A DNA stretch of 49,244 bases from Gemmatimonas sp. Its GTDB lineage: Bacteria; Gemmatimonadota; Gemmatimonadetes; Gemmatimonadales; Gemmatimonadaceae. This document shows, in pieces, positions 1 through 8,561 of the stretch. The stretch lies in NCBI GenBank assembly GCA_025361705.1, contig JANYJW010000070.1, positions 1-49,244 on the forward strand, in the 5' to 3' direction. Every line of letters starts with the position of its first letter. The stretch's first letter is position 1. The translations under genes and the position numbers were made by a program. The notes below the pieces were generated by a model. That model was given only the letters and a program-made list of their open reading frames with translations. It had not been told where the DNA came from and ran no database searches.

Positions 1-124
1 GCCCCCCCCCCCCCCAGGTCGCGCTCGGCGGCTTGCTCAACGCGCCAACCCTCCGCGCCGTTACGAACACGTCTGCCCTCGCTCGGCCGTCCGGCCGCGC
101 ATAGACCCTGCTTCCCACACGACC
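1..124. other. Leader region with 14-C homopolymer at the window edge
   Basis: The window opens with one G followed by 14 consecutive C, then about 110 bases of non-coding sequence before the first gene. I see no convincing promoter hexamers. The homopolymer may be a real tract upstream of the peptidase gene, or the place where an assembly stopped. Confidence 0.5.
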
Positions 125-2860
125 ATGCGCCTCTTCGTTCGTCGCGCGCTGTCCGCCTTCCTCCTGGCCGCCACGCTGCCGCTCGCCGCGGTCGCCCAGG
201 GCCGGCTCACCACGCCCAAGCAGTTCTTCGGGCACGAGATCGGCGAGGACTACTGGCTGCCCAACTACACCCAGTTCAGTAAGTACTGGGAGACGCTGGC
301 CAAGGAGTCCGACCGGATGATCCTCGACACCATCGGCCTGAGTGCCGAAGGGCGTCCGCAGTTGATGGCCATTGTGTCATCGCCGCAGAACATCAAGGAC
401 CGCGAGAAGTACCGTCAGATTGCCGAGCGGCTGAGCCACGCCGAGGGTGTGACGGAGGCGCAGGCCAAGGCGCTTGCCAAGGACGGCAAGGCGGTGATCT
501 GGATCGACGGTGGGTTGCACGCGACCGAGGTGCTCGGCGCCAACCAGCTGATCGAGACCAACTGGCAATTCGTCTCGCAGAGTGACGACGAGACGATGCG
601 CATCCTGAACGACGTGATCCTCGTCTTCGTGCAGGCCAATCCGGATGGCATGCAGCTGGTGGCCGACTGGTACATGCGCGAGAGCGACCCCAAGAAGCGC
701 AACATGAACATCCCGCGCCTCTATCAGAAATACATCGGGCACGACAACAACCGCGACTTCTACGCGAACAACCAGCCCGAGACCATCAACATGAACCGCG
801 TGCTGTACCAGGAATGGTACCCGCAGATCATGTACAACCACCATCAGACCGGCCCGGCCGGGACAGTGATGTTCGCGCCGCCGTTCCGCGATCCGATGAA
901 CTACAACCTGCATTCGCTGATCATGACCGGCATCGACCAGGTTGGGTCGGCCATGCATGCGCGGTTCGTGGCCGAGGACAAGCCGGGCGTCACCATGCGC
1001 TCGTCGACGCTGTACTCGACGTGGTGGAACGGCGGCCTGCGTACCGGCGCGTACTTCCACAACATGGTGGGCCTGCTCACCGAGACCATCGGCAACCCGA
1101 CGCCGATGCGCATTCCGTTCATTCCCGACAAGCTGCTCCGCAATGCCGACCTCCCGCTGCCGATCGCGCCGCAGGAGTGGCACTTCCGGCAGTCCATCGA
1201 CTATTCGGTCACGGCCAACCGTGCGGTGCTCGACTTCGCGCAGCGGTATCGCGAGACCATCCTCTACCGCCAGTGGAAGATGGGCGCCGAGATGATCGCC
1301 GCCGGCAGCACCGACTCCTGGACCGTGTGGCCCAAGCGCCTGCAGGCGATGAAGGACGCCATGTCTGCGGCCACGCCGCGCGCCGATGTGAACGCGCCGG
1401 TGATCCCGAACCGCGGTGGCATGGGTGGCGGCGCGGGCGACCCCAAGTTCGCCAACCTGCTGCGCGCTCCCGAGCTGCGTGACCCGCGCGGCTACATTGT
1501 GCCGGCCGACCAGAAGGACTTTCCGACGGCGCTCAAGTTCATCGAGAAGCTGCAGCAGAACGCGATCATCGTGCACCGCGCCACGGCGGCGTTCTCGGTG
1601 GGCGGCAAGTCGTATCCCGCCGGCTCGATTGTCGTGAAGACCAACCAGGCCTACCGCCCGATGGTCATCGACATGTTCGATCCGCAGGACCATCCGAACG
1701 ATTTCAAGTTCCCGGGCGCGCCGCCGACGCCGCCGTACGACAACGCCGGCTGGACGCTCGCCATGTTGATGGGCGTGCAGTTCGACCGCGTGCTCGATGG
1801 GTTCGACTGTCCGTGCGATCGCATCGATCCGTCGAAGCTCGTCACCGCGCCGGCTGGCGTCGTGGCCAAGGCGGGGACGTGGAAGCTGTCGCCGCTGCAG
1901 AACGACGCGTTCGCCGCTGTGGCGCGACTGCAGAAGGGCGGCGTGGAGGTATTCCGCGGGTTCGACGGCAACTTCTATGTCGCGTCCAACGGCAAGAGCC
2001 GCCCGATCGCCGAGCAGGCCGCCAAGGAACTTGGCGTGACGTTCGCCGAGGGCAAGAAGCCCGCCGGCGCGCAGAAGCTGACCGCGCCGCGCATCGCGTT
2101 GTTTGACCGTTACGGCGGCCAGATGCCGTCGGGGCACACGCGCTGGCTGCTGGAGCAGTTCGGCATGCCGTACACGGACATCTATCCGCAGGAACTCGAC
2201 GCGGGGAACCTGCGCGCCAAGTACGACGTCCTCGTCTTCACGGACGGGTCGATCCCGGCCGCGGCTGGCGGCGGTCGTCGCGGCGGCGGTTTCGGCGGCG
2301 GCCCCGACACGACGATGCTTCCGCCGGAGATGCGTCGCATGGTTGGCGCGGTGACGGTGGACAAGACCGTGCCGCAGCTGAAGGCGTTCATGGAAGCGGG
2401 CGGTCGCATTGTCACCATCGGCTCGTCCACCTCGCTGGCCCAGCACATCGGCCTGCCGGTGGAGAACTACCTCGCCGAGAACGGCAAGGCGCTTCCGGGC
2501 GAAAAGTTCTACGTGCCGGGTTCGATCCTCAAGGCGTCGTTCGACACCACGGCGATGGTGACCAAGGGCATGGCCGCCCAGGCCAATGTCTTCTTTGACA
2601 ACTCGCCGGTCTTCAAGCTCGGACCGGACGCGGCGTCGAAGGGCGTGAAGCGGATCGCATGGTACGAGAAGTCGCCACTGGTCTCGGGCTGGGCGTGGGG
2701 CGAGAACTACCTCGAAGGCGGCACGGCGATCGCCGAGGCGGCCGTGGGTCAGGGCACCCTGTACCTGTTTGGCCCGGAGATCATGTTCCGTGCGCAGCCG
2801 CACGGCACGTTCCGGCTGTTCTTCAACGCGCTGTACAGCGTCAAGCCGCCGGTGCAGTAG
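125..2860 (+). CDS. Secreted M14-family zinc carboxypeptidase with GATase-like C-terminal domain
   Basis: This 911-residue protein begins with a Sec signal peptide (RR, hydrophobic core, cut near AVAQ, about residue 25). The M14 zinc motif HxxE is H132-A-T-E135, followed by the substrate-binding NNRD segment near residue 210 and a further His pair (YNHHQTG) near 239, so zinc binding is intact. From about residue 650 a second domain (IALFDRYGG...YDVLVFTDG) resembles the class I glutamine amidotransferase fold. It carries a glycine-rich loop (GGGRRGGGFGGGP) near residue 720, and I see no catalytic Cys there. The expected role is periplasmic or extracellular removal of C-terminal residues from peptides. 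It is followed by a terminator and appears to be a single-gene unit. Start: the ATG that gives an immediate signal peptide. Confidence 0.9.
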   Translation: MRLFVRRALSAFLLAATLPLAAVAQGRLTTPKQFFGHEIGEDYWLPNYTQFSKYWETLAKESDRMILDTIGLSAEGRPQLMAIVSSPQNIKDREKYRQIAERLSHAEGVTEAQAKALAKDGKAVIWIDGGLHATEVLGANQLIETNWQFVSQSDDETMRILNDVILVFVQANPDGMQLVADWYMRESDPKKRNMNIPRLYQKYIGHDNNRDFYANNQPETINMNRVLYQEWYPQIMYNHHQTGPAGTVMFAPPFRDPMNYNLHSLIMTGIDQVGSAMHARFVAEDKPGVTMRSSTLYSTWWNGGLRTGAYFHNMVGLLTETIGNPTPMRIPFIPDKLLRNADLPLPIAPQEWHFRQSIDYSVTANRAVLDFAQRYRETILYRQWKMGAEMIAAGSTDSWTVWPKRLQAMKDAMSAATPRADVNAPVIPNRGGMGGGAGDPKFANLLRAPELRDPRGYIVPADQKDFPTALKFIEKLQQNAIIVHRATAAFSVGGKSYPAGSIVVKTNQAYRPMVIDMFDPQDHPNDFKFPGAPPTPPYDNAGWTLAMLMGVQFDRVLDGFDCPCDRIDPSKLVTAPAGVVAKAGTWKLSPLQNDAFAAVARLQKGGVEVFRGFDGNFYVASNGKSRPIAEQAAKELGVTFAEGKKPAGAQKLTAPRIALFDRYGGQMPSGHTRWLLEQFGMPYTDIYPQELDAGNLRAKYDVLVFTDGSIPAAAGGGRRGGGFGGGPDTTMLPPEMRRMVGAVTVDKTVPQLKAFMEAGGRIVTIGSSTSLAQHIGLPVENYLAENGKALPGEKFYVPGSILKASFDTTAMVTKGMAAQANVFFDNSPVFKLGPDAASKGVKRIAWYEKSPLVSGWAWGENYLEGGTAIAEAAVGQGTLYLFGPEIMFRAQPHGTFRLFFNALYSVKPPVQ

Positions 2861-3195
2861 ACGATCGAGGACTTTGGCGCAGGATCCCGATTCGGGATTC
2901 CAGGGCCTGATGGCGATGGGCGATGGATTCGGCGCGCAAGCCGGGTCGGTCGCCCATCGTTTTTCTTGTTCACCGTCCGGTGTCGGAATCATGGGTCGGA
3001 TTCTCCATCTGGCATGCATGCGGTGTGTTGCCGCACGCACTGCATCATGCTACGCTCCAATGGAATGCTGTCGAGGTGCTGGTTGGACTGCCTCGGCACC
3101 TGGTGTCACGCGGCGTCCGAGAACCCCAGATCTTGCCATCACGCCAGACGCTCATCACGCATCGCTCGGCCCGTCGCAACTCGGCGGGCGAGGTC
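2861..3195. other. Intergenic region holding a short palindrome and a terminator
   Basis: About 335 bases between the peptidase stop and the favoured start of the EAL gene. It contains a 15-base palindrome (ATCCCGA-T-TCGGGAT at 2884-2898) and a terminator hairpin at 2914-2964. The remaining 230 bases are open in the EAL frame but show no domain-like protein sequence, so I treat them as leader. Confidence 0.6.
2914..2969 (+). terminator. Rho-independent terminator of the M14 peptidase gene
   Basis: The arms CGATGGGCGA (2914-2923) and TCGCCCATCG (2950-2959) are perfect reverse complements. An inner CGGC/GCCG stem lies between them, and TTTTTCTTGTT follows. An ATG at 2923 sits in the left arm, so it is an unlikely start for the EAL gene. 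Confidence 0.75.
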
Positions 3196-4218
3196 ATGGC
3201 ACCGCTTGGGCGGATGTATCTCTGGTTTCCCTCCGAGCATGCCCTGGCGCGCGTGGTGACACTGTTGCGTCAGCACACGCTGGATTTCGAATCGGCCGAG
3301 GGTGTGGCGCTGGTGCTCGACGTCGAGTGGTCGGTGCTGCGCGAGATCGTGGGTCCCCTGAGGCGCGTGATGACGCACAGCGAGGCCGACGAGACGCGGG
3401 TGCTCTACAAGCCTGCGGGGGGCGCGCTCTCCATCAGCGACTTCCCGACCGTCAAGTCGTACTCGGCGTTCGCGCTCGTCAGCCAGAGCACGTGGCTCCG
3501 CGAGCTGCTCGACGCGCGCCGCTACACCAGCGTGCTACAGCCCATTGTGCATGCCAGCGACCCGGGGCGCATCTTCGCGCGTGAGGCCCTGCTGCGCGGC
3601 GCCGAGCGCGATGGGAGCGTGGTGCATGCACACTACATCTTCGAGGTGGCGCGCGGCTGCGGCATGCTGGCCGACCTCGACCTCGCTGCGCGCGACTCGG
3701 CCATCGAGACGATGATGCGCGCTGGCCACACCGAAGCGCTCTTTCTCAACCTGACGCCGAGCGCCATCGACGACCCGCTGACGGCGCTGGCGCACACGGT
3801 CGACCAGATCGACCGGCTGCAGCTGGCGCACGAGCGTGTGGTGTTTGAGGTGGTGGAAAGTGAGCACGCCCCCGACGTGGTGCACCTCCGCGGCCTGCTG
3901 GCGACGTACCGCGATGCCGGCTTTCGCGTGGCGCTCGACGACGTGGGGGCGGGGTATTCGTCGCTCAACCGGCTGCACCAGCTGCGCCCGGACTTCATCA
4001 AGCTTGACATGGACCTCGTCCGTGGCGTCGACCGCGACCCGTACAAGGCGCTCATTGCCCGCAAGACCATTGAGATTGCCACGGAGCTGGGAATCTCCAC
4101 CATTGCCGAGGGCGTCGAGACGCCCGGCGAGCTGGAGTGGGCACAGACGCACGGCGCCGCGTATGTGCAGGGCTTCATGACGGGACGGCCGAGCGAGCCC
4201 GTGTTCGGCCAGACATGA
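3196..4218 (+). CDS. EAL-domain cyclic-di-GMP phosphodiesterase
   Basis: A 340-residue cytoplasmic protein with about 110 N-terminal residues of unrecognised fold followed by a complete EAL domain, which hydrolyses c-di-GMP to pGpG. The residues needed for Mg2+ and substrate binding are visible: E130-A-L-L-R (ExLxR), FLNLTP, the Glu in FEVVES, DDVGAGYSSL (the DDFG loop, with V for F), FIKLD, IAEGVE and YVQGF. It therefore looks catalytically competent. There is no GGDEF, receiver or membrane segment. The frame is open upstream to an ATG at 2923, but that start lies inside a terminator stem, so I prefer ATG 3196; the short GAGG-to-ATG spacing leaves some doubt. The gene precedes the symporter cluster by about 65 bases. 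Confidence 0.88.
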   Translation: MAPLGRMYLWFPSEHALARVVTLLRQHTLDFESAEGVALVLDVEWSVLREIVGPLRRVMTHSEADETRVLYKPAGGALSISDFPTVKSYSAFALVSQSTWLRELLDARRYTSVLQPIVHASDPGRIFAREALLRGAERDGSVVHAHYIFEVARGCGMLADLDLAARDSAIETMMRAGHTEALFLNLTPSAIDDPLTALAHTVDQIDRLQLAHERVVFEVVESEHAPDVVHLRGLLATYRDAGFRVALDDVGAGYSSLNRLHQLRPDFIKLDMDLVRGVDRDPYKALIARKTIEIATELGISTIAEGVETPGELEWAQTHGAAYVQGFMTGRPSEPVFGQT

Positions 4219-4282
4219 CGTGGAGAAACCCGGCCCGGCTGTCGGGTCGTAGGGATGGGTGTCCCCAACCGGAGCGTTCCCG

Positions 4283-4498
4283 ATGGTCGCGTTGCTTGCC
4301 CGCCTGTTTGCATTGCGCCCGCTGCTCGGCGTGGCCGTGCTTGGCATTCCGGTGCTGGGGCTGATGGCTATCGGCCTCGCGTCCGTGGTGCTGTTCAAGC
4401 TGCTGCTGTTCGTGGTGCTTCCCATCGTGCTGGTTGTCTGGATGGTGAAGCGCGTGTTCACGCCGCCTGACGATCTGGCGCCGCCGCAGCCGGAGTGA
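4283..4498 (+). CDS. Small two-helix membrane protein of the symporter cluster
   Basis: A 71-residue protein that is almost entirely two hydrophobic helices (about residues 8-30 and 33-53) followed by a short basic then Pro/Asp-rich tail. No family is recognised. A GGAG eight bases upstream supports ATG 4283; a GTG at 4259 in the same frame would add eight residues. Its stop overlaps the GTG start of the next gene by four bases (GTGA), and that gene overlaps the symporter in the same way. The three are therefore probably translated together, and this protein may be a helper or assembly subunit of the transporter. That role is inferred from position only. Confidence 0.65.
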   Translation: MVALLARLFALRPLLGVAVLGIPVLGLMAIGLASVVLFKLLLFVVLPIVLVVWMVKRVFTPPDDLAPPQPE

Positions 4499-4941
4499 CC
4501 ACGCGCTCCGCGCTCGCCGGCCTCGTCCTGTCGTGTACTGCGATTTCGGCCGCCTACCTGTTGGCGTTCTTGCCGGGCGGTGCACCGCCATGGGCGGCGT
4601 GGGGGCTGGCCCTCGGTAGTGCCGGGGCGCTGGCGTCGATGATTGCACTGGGCGCAGCGCGCGGGGGGCGGGTGAGGCCCGTGGCGCTGGCGGCGAGCGT
4701 CTTCGTCTTTCTGCTCGTCGGGGGCGCCTTTGGCGCGGCGCTGCTGCTGCCAGCCAATGAAGGACCCAGCGCCGTGCTCGTGCTGGGCCTGCCGTTGCGC
4801 ACGGCCATCGTGCTCTACGGCATCGGCGTTGTGCCCATGCTCGTTCTGCCGCTCGCTTATGCGCTGTCGTTCGACCGTGAGACGCTGAGTGACGACGACC
4901 TCGAGCGCATCCGCCGCGCCACGCGCGAAGGCGACGCGTGA
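4495..4941 (+). CDS. Four-helix membrane protein coupled to the sodium:solute symporter
   Basis: A 148-residue integral membrane protein with four predicted hydrophobic segments and a charged C-terminal tail (SDDDLERIRRATRE). It starts with GTG overlapping the previous stop (GTGA), and its own stop overlaps the GTG start of the symporter. SSS transporters in many bacteria are preceded by a small membrane protein (for example the DUF485 or DUF4212 types), and this gene sits in that position. Its sequence does not show a signature I can assign to either family. Likely an accessory subunit. Confidence 0.7.
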   Translation: MTTRSALAGLVLSCTAISAAYLLAFLPGGAPPWAAWGLALGSAGALASMIALGAARGGRVRPVALAASVFVFLLVGGAFGAALLLPANEGPSAVLVLGLPLRTAIVLYGIGVVPMLVLPLAYALSFDRETLSDDDLERIRRATREGDA

Positions 4942-6446
4942 CCGGCTGGCACCTGCTGCAGGCCGCGCCGGCGGTGGTGCGCCAGCCGGTGATCATCGGC
5001 ATCGCGGCGTTGTACTTTGTGGTGGTCGCCGCCATCGGCGTGTGGGCATCACGCCGCACGCGCAGCGCCCGCGACTTCTTCGTGGCCGGAAAGGGCATCG
5101 GCATCGTCACGCTCGCCATCGCGGCGATGGCGAGCACGCTGTCGGGGTTTGCGTTCATTGGCGGACCCGGACTGGTGTACACGGCCGGCACCGGGGCAGT
5201 GTTCATCGTCCTGTCGGCGTCGATCACCAACACGATGGGCGCGTGGGTGCTGGCCAAGCGCATGCGCTTGCTCGGTGAGGCGCGCGGCCTGATGACCGTG
5301 CCCGACGCGATTGGTGCGCGCTTCCGGTCGCCGGCGGCGCAGGGGCTGAGTGCCGTGGCGATTCTCGTTGCGGTCGTCGGCTACATGGCCACCAACTTTC
5401 TCGCGCTCGGGCTCGTGATCGACGCGATGTTCGGCACGGGGCTCACGTTCGGCATCTGGCTCGCCATGCTGGTGACGCTCTCGTACACGATGACGGGCGG
5501 CATTCTGGCCGGTGTCTATACCGATCTCTTTGAGGGGCTGGTGAAGACCGCCGCGTCGGTGACGGTGTTCTGGTTCGTGTGGCGCGCGGGTGGCGGCATG
5601 GAGGGAATTTCGCGCGCCATCACCGCCGTGGATGCCACGTTTCTCGGGCCGTGGGGCAAGATGCCCGCGCTCTCCGCGCTCTCGCTCTTCTTCGTGTTCG
5701 GGATGGGGGCGCTGGGCCAGCCGCACGTGGCGCACAAGTTCTACATGCTGCGCAACCCGCGGCAGCTCAAGTGGTATCCCCTGTTGATGAGCGGGGCGAT
5801 GGCGCTGACCCTGCTGCTGTACGTCGGCGTCGGGCTCGTGATGCGCGCCAAGGTGGCGGGCGGCGCGCTGCCGCCGCTCGTCCGTGCCGACGACGCAACG
5901 CCCGCGTTTGTGCTCGGCTTCACGCCAGGGGCGGTGGCGGGCCTCGTCTTCGCCGGGGTCATCGCCGCCGGCATGAGCACGGTGAACTCGTTCATGAACA
6001 TCGGCGCAGCCGCGCTCACGCACGACCTGCCACGCGCGTTCGGGCGCCGCGTGGGGGAGGAGCTACGCTGGGGGCGCGCGTGGACGTTGGTGCTGTCACT
6101 CGCGGCCGTATTGCTCGCGCAGCTGCCTGGCACGCTGGTCGCCTTTCTCGGAATCTTCGGCTACGGCCTGTTCGCGGCGACGCTCGTGCCGTCGCTGGCG
6201 ATCGGCCTCAACTGGCAGGGCGCCACACGCGAGGGCGCCGTGGCGTCCATCGCCACGGGGCTCACGCTCACGCTGGGGCTCGAGACGCTGGCCTTCTTCA
6301 AGGCGTTCGCGCTGCCCACCGGCGTCACCGTGAGCGGGCTTGCCCTGCTGCTCTCGCTGCTGGTCTTCTTCGCCGTATCGTGGGCCACGCGCGCGCGTGC
6401 TGCATCGCAGCTCGACGCCGATGTGCGCATGGTCATGGACGCGTAG
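4938..6446 (+). CDS. Sodium:solute symporter (SSS family)
   Basis: This 502-residue inner-membrane protein has about 13 hydrophobic segments and typical SSS features near the N terminus (YFxxxxxIGxWASRRTRSARDFFVAG, then GFAFIGGPGLVYT). It should import an organic solute (a carboxylate, amino acid or similar) driven by Na+; the substrate cannot be read from the sequence. The start is GTG at 4938, overlapping the upstream membrane gene by four bases. The length is close to that of acetate/proline-type symporters. The gene ends only eight bases from the convergent acyl-CoA dehydrogenase and no clear terminator separates them. Confidence 0.9.
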   Translation: MTGWHLLQAAPAVVRQPVIIGIAALYFVVVAAIGVWASRRTRSARDFFVAGKGIGIVTLAIAAMASTLSGFAFIGGPGLVYTAGTGAVFIVLSASITNTMGAWVLAKRMRLLGEARGLMTVPDAIGARFRSPAAQGLSAVAILVAVVGYMATNFLALGLVIDAMFGTGLTFGIWLAMLVTLSYTMTGGILAGVYTDLFEGLVKTAASVTVFWFVWRAGGGMEGISRAITAVDATFLGPWGKMPALSALSLFFVFGMGALGQPHVAHKFYMLRNPRQLKWYPLLMSGAMALTLLLYVGVGLVMRAKVAGGALPPLVRADDATPAFVLGFTPGAVAGLVFAGVIAAGMSTVNSFMNIGAAALTHDLPRAFGRRVGEELRWGRAWTLVLSLAAVLLAQLPGTLVAFLGIFGYGLFAATLVPSLAIGLNWQGATREGAVASIATGLTLTLGLETLAFFKAFALPTGVTVSGLALLLSLLVFFAVSWATRARAASQLDADVRMVMDA

Positions 6447-6454
6447 TCCGTCCG

Positions 6455-7624
6455 CTATTTCAGCACGTGCTTCGCGATCGTCTGCAGCTGCATGTTGCTC
6501 GTCCCCTCGTAGATCGCGCCGATCTTGGCATCGCGATAGAACTTCTCCACGGGGTAATCCTTGGTGTAACCGGCGCCGCCGAGGAGTTCCACGGCGAGCG
6601 ACGTCACGCGCTGGCAGACCTGCGACGCGTACAGCTTGGCCATCGCGCCGGTGATGGCGATGTCGTGGCCGGCGTCCTTGAGCCGCGTCGCGTTGTACAC
6701 CATCAGTCGCGCGGCCTCGAGTTCGGTGGCTGCCTGCGCCACCTGGAACTGGATGCCCTGGAACTCGCGCAGCGCCTTGCCGAACTGCTGACGTTCCTTG
6801 AGATACACCACGGCCGCGTCAAGCGCGCCCTGCGCATTGCCGATCATCTGCGCCCCGATGCCGATGCGCCCCTCGTTGAGCGTCTCGATGGCGATCTTGT
6901 ACCCCTGACCCACCGGGCCGAGGACGTTGGCCGCGGGCACCGGCACGTTGTCGAAGAGCAGTTCGGTGGTGCTCGACGCACGGATGCCGAGCTTGTCCTC
7001 CTTCTTGCCCGTCGCAAAGCCGGCGAAGCCGCGCTCGACGATGAAGGCGGTGACGCCCTTGTAGCCCTTGGCCGGGTCGACCGTGGCGAAGACGAGAAAG
7101 AACTCCGCCTCGGCGCCGTTGGTGATCCACAGCTTGCGGCCATTGAGCACCCACGTGCCGTCAGGCTGCGGCGTGGCGCGGGTCTGCATGGCGAACGCAT
7201 CGCTGCCCGACGATGCTTCGGAGAGCGCATAGGCGCCCACCATGTCGCTGCAGAGCCGCGGCAAGTAGCGGGCCTTCTGCTCGTCGTTGGCGTACGTCAG
7301 CATGGGGTAGAGCACGAGCGTGTTTTGCACGTCCACCATGATGGCCGCTGCCGCGTCGACCTTGCTGATCTCCTCCACCGCGATGGTCACCATCATCAGG
7401 CTTCCGCCAGCGCCGCCGTATTCCTCGGGCACCTGGATGCCCATCAGCCCCAGTTCGAAGTACTTGGGGATGAGCGTGGGGTCGATCTTTGCCGCGCGTT
7501 CCATTGCCTGCACGCGTGGGCGCACTTCGCCGTTGGTGAAGTCGGCCACGGCGTCGCGAAAGGCGACTTCGTCATCGGTGAACACCGTCAGCGGGGGGCG
7601 CTGGGCGAAGGAGTCGTTGGTCAT
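6455..7624 (-). CDS. Acyl-CoA dehydrogenase (short-chain type)
   Basis: A 389-residue flavoprotein that oxidises acyl-CoA to enoyl-CoA and passes electrons to ETF. The first family signature is present (ALSEASSGSDAFA), as is the second-domain QFGKALREFQ segment. The catalytic Glu is in the C-terminal IYEGTSNMQLQTIAK motif, the position used by short- and medium-chain enzymes. The length matches the family. It is a single cytoplasmic gene in reverse orientation; the nearest co-oriented neighbour is an unknown membrane protein 97 bases upstream, so co-transcription is uncertain. The chain-length preference cannot be told from sequence. Confidence 0.92.
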   Translation of the reverse strand: MTNDSFAQRPPLTVFTDDEVAFRDAVADFTNGEVRPRVQAMERAAKIDPTLIPKYFELGLMGIQVPEEYGGAGGSLMMVTIAVEEISKVDAAAAIMVDVQNTLVLYPMLTYANDEQKARYLPRLCSDMVGAYALSEASSGSDAFAMQTRATPQPDGTWVLNGRKLWITNGAEAEFFLVFATVDPAKGYKGVTAFIVERGFAGFATGKKEDKLGIRASSTTELLFDNVPVPAANVLGPVGQGYKIAIETLNEGRIGIGAQMIGNAQGALDAAVVYLKERQQFGKALREFQGIQFQVAQAATELEAARLMVYNATRLKDAGHDIAITGAMAKLYASQVCQRVTSLAVELLGGAGYTKDYPVEKFYRDAKIGAIYEGTSNMQLQTIAKHVLK

Positions 7625-7721
7625 GAGAGGAAGCTAACGCGACGAGGGTGCGTTCCAAAACGTCGGATGTGGTTAGGCAACGACGAATGCGTTCCGCTCA
7701 TCGCCCGGACTAAGGTTGCGC

Positions 7722-8375
7722 TCAGTAGCGCAGGCCGAGCAGACCTCCGCCAACAATGTTGAGCGCAACCGCCACGCCGACGAGCCCGACCGGCACCATC
7801 ACGCGTCCCTGCACCGTGGGACGCTCGATCGCGACCTTGGCGGCGACAAAGAACCAGAGATATCCGAAGACGAAAATGGGGACGACGGAGAGCGGGCCGC
7901 TGTTCCACCAGGCGTAATCCCAGATCAGCAGGCGGCCGCGGTTGAGGAAGAGTTCCACCGCCACGCAGATCGCTGAATAGCAGAGCGCCCAGAACCAGCG
8001 GTTGGGCAGTCCGGCGATGCGATGCGTTGCGTCGTCGGAGATGGTGCGGTGGTATATGATGCCGAGGATGGCAAACATGAACATGATGTCAATGTTCCAT
8101 CCCACCATCGTGCGCAAGGCGGTTGGTCCGGGCGCCAACCACAGCGCGCTGTAGCCCGAGACGGCGAAACCCCAGCCGTTGATTGACTCGTTGACGAAGT
8201 CCGCCGCAAACAGCGTGGCACCGGCGATCACCGCACCCCACTGTCCCGAGCGGCGCGCGGCCTGCACTTCCCCGGCGTAGATGAGAAAGACGATGGCAAG
8301 CAGCGGGATCGCGTACCATTGCATCGTGGCGGGATCGCGAAGTCCGTCGAGGGCCTGCCGTGCCGAGTCGGTCAT
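7722..8375 (-). CDS. Unknown six-helix integral membrane protein
   Basis: A protein of 217 residues with six hydrophobic segments and several polar or aromatic residues inside or between helices (ADFVNESINGWG, GWNIDIMFMF, ELFLNRG, WDYAWWNSGP). This pattern suggests a membrane enzyme or cofactor-binding protein rather than a simple channel. I do not recognise the family. The frame is open far upstream, but that part is low-complexity Arg-rich shadow sequence; the ATG at 8375, which begins MTDSARQALDGL, is the sensible start. It diverges from the zinc-ribbon gene across about 186 bases. Confidence 0.75.
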   Translation of the reverse strand: MTDSARQALDGLRDPATMQWYAIPLLAIVFLIYAGEVQAARRSGQWGAVIAGATLFAADFVNESINGWGFAVSGYSALWLAPGPTALRTMVGWNIDIMFMFAILGIIYHRTISDDATHRIAGLPNRWFWALCYSAICVAVELFLNRGRLLIWDYAWWNSGPLSVVPIFVFGYLWFFVAAKVAIERPTVQGRVMVPVGLVGVAVALNIVGGGLLGLRY

Positions 8376-8464
8376 TGATGCCTGTAGGTCGGTCGTCGTG
8401 TGAGGTGCCAGCGCTGGAGTATGGGGCGCATCGAGGCAGATCGCCACACTTCCGAAACATCGAG

Positions 8465-8475
8465 GTGCACTGCAC
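8465..8475. promoter_or_regulatory. Short inverted repeat in the divergent gap
   Basis: GTGCA-C-TGCAC is a perfect 5+5 inverted repeat in the gap between two divergent genes (8376-8561). Three TTCCGAAAC/TTCCGGAAC/TTCGGAAC-like words follow at 8450-8530. This may be a regulator site, but at this size chance is a real alternative. Confidence 0.25.
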
Positions 8476-8561
8476 TTTTCGTTGTTGCCGTTTCCGGAAC
8501 GTTCGTGCGCGACGCAGAATGCTTCGGAACGCGTCTTGAACCTCTCGCTGCCGCTCTCCTC

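Noticed and set aside
377-3040. Minus-strand open frame of 887 codons antisense to the M14 peptidase
   Set aside because: It is rich in Arg, His, Val and Leu with no domain motif, and mirrors the codon bias of the real gene on the plus strand, which has a signal peptide and intact catalytic motifs.
2923-3195. N-terminal extension of the EAL protein from ATG 2923
   Set aside because: The ATG lies in the left arm of a terminator hairpin, and the 91 extra residues show no domain character.
5579-7762. Plus-strand open frame of 727 codons spanning the symporter end and the acyl-CoA dehydrogenase antisense
   Set aside because: Composition is that of a GC-rich shadow frame; both covered genes have clear motifs in other frames.
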